DNA of 64,000 nucleotides from Branchiostoma floridae (taxonomy: Eukaryota; Chordata; Leptocardii; Amphioxiformes; Branchiostomatidae), in assembly GCF_000003815.2 (NCBI RefSeq), contig NC_049979.1, positions 11,068,471 through 11,132,470 on the forward strand, given 5' to 3'. The notes under the pieces are model-generated. The model ran no database searches, had not been told where the DNA came from, and saw only the letters and a list, made by a program, of their open reading frames with translations. Of this stretch, positions 50,001-58,959 are shown piece by piece (within the stretch, counting starts at the first letter, position 1; each line of letters opens with the position of its first letter). The position numbers and the translations under genes are program-made.

Positions 50001-53000
50001 AACATGAATTTCACTATAGATTACTGATTGATTTAGAAATAGTATATCGGACTCCAAGTAACCTAGATTAATATTTTAGGTATGTTTTGCAGGTCTTCAC
50101 AAATATTATTTATTTATTTTTTGTTTACTTACCCTCCTTGCTTCACATACACCGTGATCTCCTCTGGGATGGCGGTAACGTTAGTCATCATGGTGGTGAA
50201 GGCGGCGGCCGTGGCGGTGATGTTGGGAGGGGTGTAGGCCGGGTTTGGCTTGGTTTGTGCCACGATCTGCGTGTTGTACTGCAACATGGACGTGACAAAC
50301 GTTCGTTCATTCGCCCTTAATATTGCCTAATGGCACCAAGTGCAGCAGGTTTCCTTACTATTTCAGTAGCAGGTTTTTTTTAGGGAGGAATCGTTAGTCT
50401 TTCCCCCTTTAACGTGCGCACTTCCTCGTACGCGGGACCCGAATTTTATGGATGATATCCGCGCATGCATAAGTTTTCTCCTGTTCTAAAAAATCCATCT
50501 CCTACGAGGCTCAACGCAAGTCCGGAGCTTGCCGCAAAGGGCAGCATGTGCTAGCTTGCGTAAAACTCGATACGCACTACCACAAACCGTGCTAATTTTA
50601 TCAAACTCTTGGTCTAACTGCCCCTACTTGAGAATTTCACAAGAACGATCAAAGAAGTACACTATCAGAAGGTATATCAAATATCAATTACGTCAACTGA
50701 GTCATAGTGAATGCGCCTCATGCATACAAATACTTGTTGCTTCCTGTAAATACACTGTGTTCTGTGGTTAAATTCCTAACATCAGACTTTGTTCTCCTGT
50801 GGTTCCACCGCATTTTTATGTTGTTGCTGGATTTATTTCACCCTCCCGCATTAGTTTCGGGGTCTCCAGACGATGTCACCACCAATCACCACATAAATTC
50901 TCAAGTGCTGAATCCATTTTGTTCCCTGTGAATATTTCTGACCACCCCTTCAAAATGGAATAAACCTCGTGGAAACAATTACAGTACAGAAAACTTACCG
51001 ACTGGAAGCAGGCCTGCGCAATGTTGTCTGGAAACATATTCCTGTGACAAATGCATAAAAAACCTAAAATATGAAAAAGTACATTACGACAACTCCTTTG
51101 GCTTTTGGGAAAGTTTGACCTTTCTTCAGATTACAAACCATTCCAGAGTGGGATGCCCTGCCTGGCACGGTGGTGATTGCTCCCACCGTTAAGAACTTCC
51201 GCGCCAGGCAGCTGAGAGCTGCCCGCCCTAACTCGGGACCTTCTATGTTACCCCTTGCGGGGCTATTTGTGGGTACTTAAGAAGAAGAAGAAGTAGACTG
51301 GAATATAATTTGAAATGTAAACGTATGACTGAAAAACTACATTACGACAAATACTTTGTGTAAGTTTAACCTTTCTTCAAATTACAAATGTGAACGTATG
51401 ACCAATTCAGCAACAACCACAGAAAGCGTAAAATGATTCCTTCTTGTGCGTACTCCCAAATCCATTGGATTTCGTAGAATTTCGTACGGAGGTGGTACTA
51501 ACCATTTACGGATCACAAAAGATTGCCCACGTTTTTGCAGGTAGATCGCACGCAGTTGCAAGTACAGCGGGTTGTGCCCTTAGCTTAAGATAATTATCTT
51601 AAGTTAGCTTAAGATAATTATCTTAAGTCGAAAAATACTCTTGCGCAAACCAATGGCTCGCCAGAGCCTGTAATTACTAGCACAACTAGAGTTCGGCGAC
51701 CTCATACCTCCATGAAAATTTAAAGCTTTCGTAAATTTCATGCAATTGACTAAGACATTAACATAATGTATGCATGGTGTTGTTAATCATTGACTAACGT
51801 TCACATGTCACAATTATAAAATTCCCATTATTAATCATAAAGAGGTTTTGCAATTTTTACATAAATTATGCAAATAAGTTCCTCATTACCATATTTGGTA
51901 TCTGCTTATATTCCACCTATCATAATTAACATGTGTTACATGTATTGAGGTCCATTTATTGAAAACAATGGAACTGTACAATTTCCTCATTAATTATGCA
52001 AATTCAGTCATCATTTGCATAACATGTATATCATTATGAACATCTTTGCCTAAGCTACCTGTATGCCTAAAATGCAGGCAATCCGTCGTTCCTTTCTGCA
52101 GTTATCCTCTTTGGAGTGTCTTGACAAAAACGCCCCTGCAGTTCCACAATTGAATGTTAGGGGACTGAAACTTGCCCCACTTTGTCATGACGCTAAAAGC
52201 TATCAACCACCCAAATGTCACGACCATATCACGTCCGGGACAAGAGATACATTGAAAAAACTGCTATGATAGAATATTCTCATTAATTATGCAAATGTAC
52301 TCCTATTTTGCATAATTAGTATTTTATCTTGTACAACATTGTCTAAGGTACCTACATACCAAAAATCATGAAAATCCGTTATTCCCTTCTTGAGTTATCC
52401 TCGTCAGAAGTTTTTGACAAAAATGCCCCTGCTATCCCAAAACTAGACGCTAGGGGGCCCAAACTTATGTCATTTTTTCCTGAGCACAAGAACTATCTAA
52501 TACTTAAAAATCTTGACCATAGCATGTTCAGAACACCGAGATAGCAAAACCGGAAGTTGCGCTGCAGTACCAAGGTCACACACCAGGGGGCCCAAAATTG
52601 ACCTTGACCTTTGTCTTCCCAACCCCTACCCACATACCAAATATCATCGTAGTCCATCAAGAGATTCTCAAGTTATGCTGACCACAATATGCGGTCACAC
52701 AGACAGACACACACACAGACACACACACAGACACACTCAAAACTATACCTCCATTTTTTCATGGAGGTAATAAGTCAACGACTGTGGTCAGACTCAAACA
52801 TTGATCCGGCTCATTGTTGTTACCTTTTCCACTCAACCATGCAAAATAATACATGTAACCAAGGACACTATGATATATAAACGTCCTTGATGTAACTGGA
52901 CTAGAGGCATGCATTGTAGTAATGCATGATAGTAATGACTAATGTCTCATTGGTCATATCGAAAAATCTCATAATCATTAGTTATATCGAAATTTTAAAT

Positions 53001-56000
53001 GACCATCAATACTCTACGACAAATCTGGCGCAAACCAATTATCACGGGGTCGTTGGTGCACGATAATTCACCCGCTTAGGTTAGTCGCTACCATGTCTGA
53101 CCGCAAATGGCACTTCGCCAAGGATGCAGCTCATTGTTGTTACATTTTCCACTCAAGCACGCAGAATACGATATATCATGCCATTGATGTCACTGAACTG
53201 CAGGATTGCATTCTTTACACCCAATTCTACTAGGACGCAGTCNNNNNNNNNNNNNNNNNNNNNNNNNNNNNNNNNNNNNNNNNNNNNNNNNNNNNNNNNN
53301 NNNNNNNNNNNNNNNNNNNNNNNNNNNNNNNNNNNNNNNNNNCATATCCAGTTGCTTGAGTACTATTTTTGGCGTATGATTCCTTCTTTGTCTATGAAAT
53401 TCGTTGATTACTCTGTCAAATCGTTCGCTCCCAGTCAGGTGACTGCGTCCTAGTAGAATTGGGTGTAAAGAATGCAATCCTGCAGTTCAGTGACATCAAG
53501 GGTATTATATATCTTATTCTGCGTGCTTGAGTGGAAAATGTAACAACAATGAGCTGCATCCTTGGCGAAGTGCCATTTGCGGTCAGAGATGGTAGCGACT
53601 AACCTAAGCGGATGAATTATCGTGCACCAACGACCCCGTGATAATTGGTTTGCGCCAGATTTGTCGTAGAGTATTGATGGTCATTTAAAATTTCGATATA
53701 ACTAATGATTATGAGATTTTTCGATATGACCAATGAGACATTAGTCATTACTATCATGCATTACTACAATGCATGCCTCTAGTCCAGTTACATCAAGGAC
53801 GTTTATATCTCATAGTGTCCTAAGCTTGGTTACATGTATTATTTTGCATGGTTGAGTGGAAAAGGTAACAACAATGAGCCGGATCAATGTTTGAGTCTGA
53901 CCACAGTCGTTGACTTATTGTGCTAGTAATTACAGGCTCTGGCGAGCCATTGGTTTGCGCCAGAGTATTTTTCGACTTAAGATAATTATCTTAAGCTAAC
54001 TTAAGATAATTATCTTAAGCTAAGGGCACAACCCGCTGTACTTGCAACTGCGTGCTATCTACCTGCAAAAACGTGGGCAATCTTTTGTGATCTGTAAATG
54101 GTAAGTACCACCTCCGTACGAAATTCTACGAAATCCAATGGATTTGGGAGTACGCACACACGCCGTAGTATGTTAATTAATTCTCAACTTTCTCTGCGTT
54201 AGGGCTGCGGATTCCCCCTGCGGATTCACCCCGCGCGTCCCGCACAGCGAATAGATTTAGTAAGGAAGCCCTACGTAAGCAGCACGTGTAAGTACGGCCT
54301 GCATACGGTAGCGTGGCAATCGCACAGAGATAGAACGTACAACTCACTACTTGCGAAACGAACGATGCAGGCAACCACTCACGGCCGGGCGTGGCATGCA
54401 AACCACATACTTATATCTTGCGCAACCGTGCAAGTGACGTGCGTTGAGACGTACAGTACTCCCTCCCTGCTCTTGCCATTCCTTCCCCACGTTTTCAGGA
54501 AAACTCCAAGAAACAAACGTACGGAAAAATAACACGTGAGTTGTCGGAGACAAAGAATATGGTGTTTATAATTGCCCATCTCTGCGTGGTTCTATCTTAG
54601 AGGTGCTAAAACACCAAAGATTTGTGTCGCCTCATGATTAACATCCTTTTATCGAGTAATATTTAAACTAATCATCATCTGCAGAATAGCTAATGTTAGT
54701 TCACGCTGAAGTGGAAAATATGAAATCAATGCAAGGTGCGATGCGAGCATGGTTGGTCTAAGTAGCGAATGTATGGTACTGGATCGTGTATAATTTCTTT
54801 AAGGTCACAGTTTTTCCACTCCGAGGAATATTTTCCACATAGCAGAGCACATTTATAAAACGCTACGGAAACAGCAGTATAACACACAGACCATCGGCCT
54901 CACCTGATGAGGTCCAGGAAGGAATCTGCAGCGCTGACCCTGCGGGAACTGCCCGCCCTCTCGATCTTGCTGGGATCGCCCTTCCCAGGGTGGATGCTCA
55001 CCACTAGGATGATGCCTGACATCAATAAATAAGATTTTCAGACAACTACAATCTCTCAAGAGCATACCAACAAATGGCGTTGAAGGTTGAAGTTCATTAC
55101 TGGTTACGGGAGACTTGAGCCTCAACATACGTAAAAGATACAGTTTAGAGCACAAATCATGCGTCAATCTCGAAAGATAGAAGCATTTTTGATTAACACC
55201 CTAGAAGTTTGGCACAGGTTTGTCAACTGCCATTTTGAATAATCTGGTACTAATCATTTGGAGACTTTTCATAGGCATATACAGCTGAAAATCATGATTG
55301 TATGTGTAAAAGCAAGCACCTATGATAACGGCGATCAGAGTGGTGCCGGCGTAGTACGCCACCGCACGCCCTCCCAGCCTGCCGGAGGTCTTGGCGTCCA
55401 GAGCGGCCAGGGCAGAGATGATACTGCAGAGGATGAGCGGCAGGATCATGCTCTTCAGCATCCTGATGAACAGCTCCCCCGGGAAGGAGAAATAGTCGAT
55501 GTTCTGGAAATATTACAAGACATGAAGGCATGGTGTAATCAATGATTTTCATGAAGTAAGTGGAGTTAAAATTTTTTTTTTAGGTGACCCTACCTCTGGA
55601 CCAATTGTAATTGTCTGTAATTATCGCCCACCTGTTGTAGCTATGGCTACATTAAATGGTTACAACCCAGGTGTTACGCCGCGGTCTACTGTCCATTGTG
55701 CTTATCAAAGATATCTAAGGAAACTTCTCAGGTACAGTGAGTCTGTCGTATGGCTGTATATACCCTTTTCTCTTTTCTGTGACGATCAGTGGAAGAAACG
55801 AGCTAAACCCGAGATCATTTTCAACTTCATGACAAGATAGTGACGAAGACCCTCCCCTTACCTCATCAGACAGGTTGGCCATGCGCATGAGGAACCCCAT
55901 GAGGATCCCCAGCCCCACTCCCAGGATGGTCAGGAGCAGGAGGAGGTTTTCCTTGAGAGCGTGCTTGCACATCTGTCCCCGAGAAGGCCCGGGGTCCACA

Positions 56001-56026
56001 TCCTCGATCTCGTCTGGCCTAGTCAT
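38036..56026 (-). CDS. SLC1 family glutamate/aspartate transporter, EAAT type
   Basis: Eleven minus-strand coding exons join in phase: 56026-55862, 55503-55320, 55015-54904, 51041-50999, 50278-50133, 49758-49606, 49113-49004, 48133-48010, 39519-39325, 38834-38700 and 38213-38036, giving 514 aa. Motifs in order: [30 protein letters not shown], a glycosylatable loop ([11 protein letters not shown]), HP1 [13 protein letters not shown], the Na+-binding TM7 [17 protein letters not shown]2 [16 protein letters not shown] and TM8 [13 protein letters not shown]. Family knowledge: the Arg of DRxRT binds the acidic side chain, and NMDGTALYE separates EAATs from ASC-type neutral transporters. It should be a Na+/K+/H+-coupled plasma-membrane glutamate carrier with chloride conductance. 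The tail ends VTPL. An acceptor at about 56041 just before the ATG implies a 5' UTR exon. One intron (39520-48009) hosts an antisense gene and many repeats. Confidence 0.95.
38936..39266. mobile_element. 331-bp MITE with CGGTCACAATTG termini
   Basis: The left end CGGTCACAATTG and right end CAATTGTGACCG are exact inverses. The flanks TAACGCTT and TAACATTT suggest a decayed 8-bp target duplication. The interior is GC-rich with repeated GCCCGG/CCGGTG words and no ORF. It lies in the intron between the exons at 39325 and 38834. Confidence 0.8.
39731..39836. mobile_element. Diverged relative of the 103-bp MITE
   Basis: TAGCCCGAGTGGGTACCATC and CTATTTCTACCGGG match the left arm of the 33650 element. 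On the right, GAGCCCCGTTATAAATAC is a decayed inverse arm. No target duplication is evident. Confidence 0.55.
39835..39975 (+). repeat. Degenerate minisatellite in EAAT intron
   Basis: Units of about 35-50 bases share GAAGTGACACTAGTGA and GATAGCCATGAGTGTA words. The same words recur near 40435-40475 and again at 47690-47830, at the far end of the same intron. Confidence 0.65.
41104..42289. mobile_element. 1.19-kb nonautonomous DNA transposon with terminal repeat arrays
   Basis: The ends AGGGTCTGCATG and CATGCAGACCCT are exact inverses. Inside each end lies a short array of CCGTTAAGCGTTACC-type units, about 35 bases per unit: about four diverged units on the left and three well-conserved units on the right, in inverted sense. 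The flanks CTTGGAA and CTTGTAA may be a decayed target duplication. No transposase ORF is visible. It lies 0.3 kb upstream of the ankyrin-SOCS gene, within the EAAT intron. Confidence 0.75.
42628..45324 (+). CDS. Ankyrin-repeat / SOCS-box protein (ASB-like), intronless, 898 aa, nested in EAAT intron
   Basis: One ORF on the strand opposite the host EAAT gene. ATG 42628 has a near-ideal context (CCACCATGG); an in-frame ATG at 42610 is the alternative. It encodes 24 full ankyrin repeats of about 33 residues. Repeats 1-15 are nearly identical ([20 protein letters not shown] type) and repeats 16-24 are diverged. The C terminus reads [13 protein letters not shown], then [11 protein letters not shown]. 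These match the Elongin-BC box and the Cul5 box of a SOCS box, the signature of ASB substrate receptors of Cullin-5 ubiquitin ligases. No signal peptide or membrane span is seen. A good acceptor (TTCTTCTATTACAG) ends at about 42572, so a 5' UTR exon is likely. Substrate unknown. The repeat homogeneity implies recent unequal exchange within the array. Confidence 0.88.
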   Translation: MDFGGVGVDTADQRGCTGCSAGQAGLWPAMELLITRGSGVYSTDQRGRTVLHLVAQAGHCRAIELLLNRRVRIHATDQSGQTALHHAAYAGHCPAMELLLDRGASIDATDKLGCTALHHAAQAGQCPAMELLLGRGLCVDTTDRRGRTALHHAAQAGHCGAMQLLLDRGASIDKTDHRSRTALHRAACAGHCPAMELLLGRGASIDATDKTGYTALHLVAHAGHSGAVELLSNRGASVDKTDQNGWTALHHAACAGHCPAMELLLERGSGVNTADQRGGTALHHAAQTGHCDAIELLLGRGASVDITDKTGHTTLHLVAQAGHCPAMELLLNRGASIDKTGQRGLTALHHAAYAGHCPAMELLLDRGLGVNTTNQTGRTALHLVAQAGHCPAMELLLNRGASIDETDQKGRTALHHAAYAGHCPAIELLLDRGVCVDTRDQSGRTALHYAACTGHCGAMELFLGRGMLDVMDVDITDKTGRTALHHAAQAGHCGAMELLLDRGADINITGNSKRSPGKTGLTALHLAAINSRCAAITLLLDRGANLEKRNMLDQTALHFAASRGDCDHVGLLLNRNFGGASGPLMDKDLLTALHQQTSVSTEEGHRVAITLLLDRQADIDAVDHFGCTPLHYAALKGSNDHILLLLDRGADLNVQNSYGQFLLHSAALGGHNDTINLLLDRGVEIEAEEVSGSTALHLAARYGHQETVKLLCSCGGNLSAKDKYEDLTPLLEAASNGHCNVIDVALSLGATLAERDFAGNSVLHCVTTRDPNTALNTVTHLLGLGADVNARNEVGETALHHFIDSEECSLKMVEAFLLAGTDCNLKDIDGLTLYDVVPEDTDLQKLLLHHQKHHPDLKRLCRAKIHSALRKSGQEESEINQFAIPKELKDYLLFRAIF
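45325..45579 (+). other. 3' flank of ankyrin-SOCS gene
   Basis: AT-rich sequence between the stop codon and copy 2 of the 2-kb element. I found no AATAAA, so the transcript may end inside the element. Confidence 0.4.
45580..47568 (-). mobile_element. 2-kb Helentron/HINE-like element, copy 2
   Basis: Same termini, tandem units and exon-like ORF as copy 1 at 33585-35689, in the same orientation. It lacks the 103-bp MITE and has a 4-base deletion near 46768. It starts about 255 bases after the ankyrin-SOCS stop, inside the EAAT intron. Confidence 0.65.
47690..47830 (+). repeat. Degenerate minisatellite, second block
   Basis: Units share TGTAGTTGTAGAATTGACA, GAGATACCCATGAG and GTGACACTAGTGAGATAGCC. 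They match the block at 39835-39975 at the other end of the intron. Confidence 0.65.
47886..47968. repeat. 83-bp near-perfect palindrome
   Basis: The arms run from CTTAGTCACTTCATTCCTAA to the inverse TTAGGAATGAAGTGACTAAG with only about two unpaired bases. The centre is GGTAGTACC. It lies about 40 bases from the splice donor side of the EAAT exon at 48010-48133, within the intron. Confidence 0.95.
48590..48910 (+). repeat. Diverged copy of the large inverted-repeat arm
   Basis: Shares the order TCTATGAAAT...AAATCG(C/T)TCGCTC, then TTATTCTGC(A/G)TG, ACAACAATGA and GCCATTTGCGG with the right arm at about 53391-53640. It lies in the neighbouring EAAT intron between exons 48133-48010 and 49113-49004. 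Confidence 0.7.
51130..51297 (+). repeat. Possible retroposon tail
   Basis: A GC-rich stretch (CCAGGCAGCTGAGAGCTGCC and neighbours) ends in CCCCTTGCGGGGCTATTTG followed by an AAGAAGAAGAAG run. This resembles the 3' end of a dispersed retroposon. Family not recognised. Confidence 0.3.
51447..53242 (+). repeat. Left arm of a large inverted repeat (interrupted by an element)
   Basis: Bases 51447-51684 and 52771-53242, about 710 bases together, are the reverse complement of 53441-54158 with few differences. They are split by the 1.09-kb element at 51684-52770. The arm contains two 20-base palindromes CTTAAGATAATTATCTTAAG in tandem (about 51586-51630) and a repeated ACAACAATGAG-type unit. It lies in the EAAT intron between exons 51041 and 54904. 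Confidence 0.92.
51684..52770 (+). mobile_element. Helentron/HINE-like element inserted in the left arm
   Basis: It starts AACTAGAGTTCGGCGACCTC, then CCTCCATGAAAA, and ends in the hairpin CCTCCATTTTTTCATGGAGG plus TAA. The right arm (rc of about 53915-53935) carries the uninterrupted site CACAATAAGTC. The insertion therefore added the element with no target duplication longer than two A residues. Interior AT-rich with ATTATGCAAAT repeats and an ACAGACACACAC tract before the hairpin, as in 13261-14043. No ORF. Confidence 0.72.
53243..53342. other. Assembly gap (100 N)
   Basis: Exactly 100 unresolved bases at the centre of the large inverted repeat. The round number suggests a placeholder for unknown length. 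A hairpin centre is a typical place for assembly to fail. Confidence 1.
53441..54158 (-). repeat. Right arm of the large inverted repeat (empty site)
   Basis: Reverse complement of 53242-52771 joined to 51684-51447, uninterrupted. Also carries the paired CTTAAGATAATTATCTTAAG palindromes (about 53977-54020). The spacer between the arms is 53243-53440, including the gap. Confidence 0.92.
54159..54903. other. EAAT intron sequence
   Basis: Unique-looking AT-rich sequence between the inverted repeat and the exon at 54904. Nothing else seen. Confidence 0.5.
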
Positions 56027-58959
56027 GCTTCTTCTCCACTGTAGAAGAGTTCATATGTACAAAAGGCTAAGGCTAGGATAAATCTTGCCTATACAGCATA
56101 GATCATAAAAGAGACTTACTGCACTCTTGTCATAATGAGATGCGTTACCAGTTCACAGAACTGGAAAATAGACCGTTCAATGAGTCTGCAAGCTCGAAAT
56201 GTCATTTTCGGCAACACTATTCTCGGTCATCGAGCAATTTTCAGGGAGTGGTCGACATGTGCATGTCAACGAACCCTGTCCAAAGTGATAGGATAGATTC
56301 TTAGACGAAAATACGCTCGACTCTTCTGAAATCAAGCTTGCAAGCAACCCTCAGGTGATAGGTTAACATTTTATAAGCACGTCGACTTTGTCTCCGGGGT
56401 TTTACGAGGAAGAAGCTTTACGGGGCATTTAGTTACAACAAAGTAACCGATAATATACATTACGTTCGACGCCTCTGCTAAGTATTTGACCTTAATCTTA
56501 CAGTGATAAATTTACGAGTTAGTTACTTAACCCAGCTGTTAACTGCATGCTGCACGAGAGGAAGTACACCCCACTGTCGTGGTACAGTATTTACAGTTGT
56601 TGCACGAGACCCGTGCCTGGTATGCGCATGATGCGTGGGTACGGACCCCATATTGCCCTGGAGCACTTCTGTCTCTGTGGCATGTTGCAACAACTCGCGC
56701 TGGTAGCCAGATATTAATTAGACAAGCAGGTCGTCTCTGTGGTTGCCTGATTTTTCTCACAAGCAAGCCTATTACATCCTGTGTGCGTCCGCTTGTATTC
56801 TGATAGCTATTGTAATCCTGACAAGCCGGACCATCTAGAGCAGCGATCAAATTTCTCGAACAAAACAGTGCTACATGACGACCTTACGAGTCTGTCCTGG
56901 TCCCACCCCGAAATCAACAGCTACGGGGCGTACACTTACAAACAGACATAACGTAACATAACATAACATATCCATTCCCACAGACAGAACAACAGAATTT
57001 TCGTCGACCTCTCAGCTCAGTTCATCAGGCGATCGAAATTTTAACTTCTCCACCTGTATAACCAGCCTCTAGAGGTGCAAGGATAGCTATTTGTTATATG
57101 TCGTTTGTAAAAATGTGTGAAGAATTGTGATTGTAAAACAAACGCCATTAGGGCAAGTGGCGTCATATCGCTTGTACATGTGACTGCGATGTCGCTTCTA
57201 TAGACAAAGAAGAAAAGACAAAACTAGGACGTCGAATTTCTCTCCATATTTCCCACACAACTTTGTGTTTGTTCGAATTCTTGAGCGACGAATGCCAGGT
57301 CACGCTCGGAAGTGCAACTATCCGGGCAGAGACGGACAAGGACGCGAAGAGGGCCTACTACGACCAGGACAGGCACCGGCTTGATGTGTTCGTAACTTGA
57401 CTAAACTGGCCGGAGGGGAGTTAACTGGAACTTCGAGAGGTCTACCAAAACACCGAGGACTGGTCGGGGTGTTACCTACACCTGGCGTTATGGTAGCGAC
57501 GTCCTGGCTCGTAAACCAAAATAGCTTGTTATGATTGCGAGTGTAAATCCAAAAAGTCATACCTTGGCAGACTGCTGTGATTGATTGTTGACACATACCT
57601 ACATGTATACATGTCTTTGAACAGATCAAGAGCTGAAAATCAACACATCCTTAACCGTACAATACGTGTAATGTTCTATCTTACGGAGTAACTTGTGTCC
57701 TACCTTTCTTTGTGTCCTTCGAATATGGCCAAGTTTTGACCCGACACTGTGACACTGTCTGCCTGGTTCTGGAGATAGTCAGTGGAACAATGGTGAGTGA
57801 CGTTAATCTGACTGGTTCCACAGGGGCAGTAGGACTGGTGTGACAGAGACGCCCAGGTTGTTAATATTCATAAGCATAGCCATAGGACCAAACCACTGCA
57901 ATTCATTTCGTACTAATTTTCATGACATGACTGTCGCACTTACGCGTAACGTCAACGGTCACTTGATTGTCACTGTATTCAATCTATTTCATTTCGTGCT
58001 GTCATCATCATTTCTGCAGTTCGTAAGACCAAAAAACTCTTACACCATTTTTACCGAATATGTTTTAATATATTTTACGCATTTGAAGAAACATAACCTA
58101 ATCCATTATGCACAATTACACATATCTATGATAGTTTAGGGCATTTACTCCAACATTAACTGAAACCGTATACTACACCACCAATTTGGGGAAGTCAAAA
58201 ATTCGACAACGTTCACAGCTCAATTGGTTTTATACACATACTCTAGTATAACAATCCACAGCATAAGTGTTTCTGCACTAGGTTACATCGCTCAGATCTT
58301 GTTATCATTGCAAAGTCCATGTCAAGGACAATACATCGCGATAGCAGTCACTATTGTACGTTTTTCAGCCATGATCTAGTGACGTCGTGAACATGTTAGG
58401 CTATTTTTTTATTACATAGAATTCTGTTTTTGGTAGTTGAATTTGTACACAGAGCCACATGTATTGATAAATCCCATTACACTTTAAGGTCAGTCTGATT
58501 TTATTCACATTTAGCGGGTGTCACACTACCAACGGACAAATCAGACATTCAGCTGGAGACAGTTAAAATACCACTAATATCAGCACACCTTACATAAAGT
58601 AATCGCACTTCTGCATACTTATATAGTACATGCTGCCTTGCCGTCTTAACTTAATCCTGTGTATATCTTACATCAGTTTAAAACAGCAACATTAGTATCA
58701 ATCACATCAGCTTTATCTTATTACGGGACTTGCCAGTGAGTTTGTGAAACACTGAATAAAACAAGACCATCAGTCATCAGTCAGCATTTCCGTATACTAG
58801 TATTAATATATATAGATACAAGTATGTAGACACATACATGCTGAAAAGGATTCCCATTAAAGCTTTTATAATTAGTAGATCACTATGGTCCATCAGTTTA
58901 GATGCAGATTGATAAGTTTCAAACCGACCTAAGGTAGACTCCATTGGTCTGAAAATCCG
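56027..58959. other. 5' region of EAAT gene and 3' flank of the RTK gene
   Basis: A minus-strand acceptor (CTCTTCTACAG) ends about 15 bases before the EAAT ATG, so its 5' UTR exon lies in this interval. A minus-strand donor-like site (AAAGAAAG then GTAGGA) near 57713 is the best candidate for its end. The part left of about 58959 includes the RTK 3' UTR, with minus-strand AATAAA near 58405 and 58500. No other gene is supported. Confidence 0.4.
57700..57935 (-). promoter_or_regulatory. Candidate first exon/promoter block A (upstream of EAAT)
   Basis: Shares CCCGACAC, CTGCCTGGTTCTG, AGGACCAAACCACTGCAA and TCATGACA-type words in the same order with 62745-62925 upstream of the RTK gene. On the minus strand it ends in a GT donor-like site. 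Homology of the two blocks is seen in sequence; promoter function is inference. Confidence 0.35.

Noticed and set aside
51586-51630. CRISPR-like repeats
   Set aside because: The two CTTAAGATAATTATCTTAAG units are adjacent palindromes without spacers, in a eukaryotic intron.
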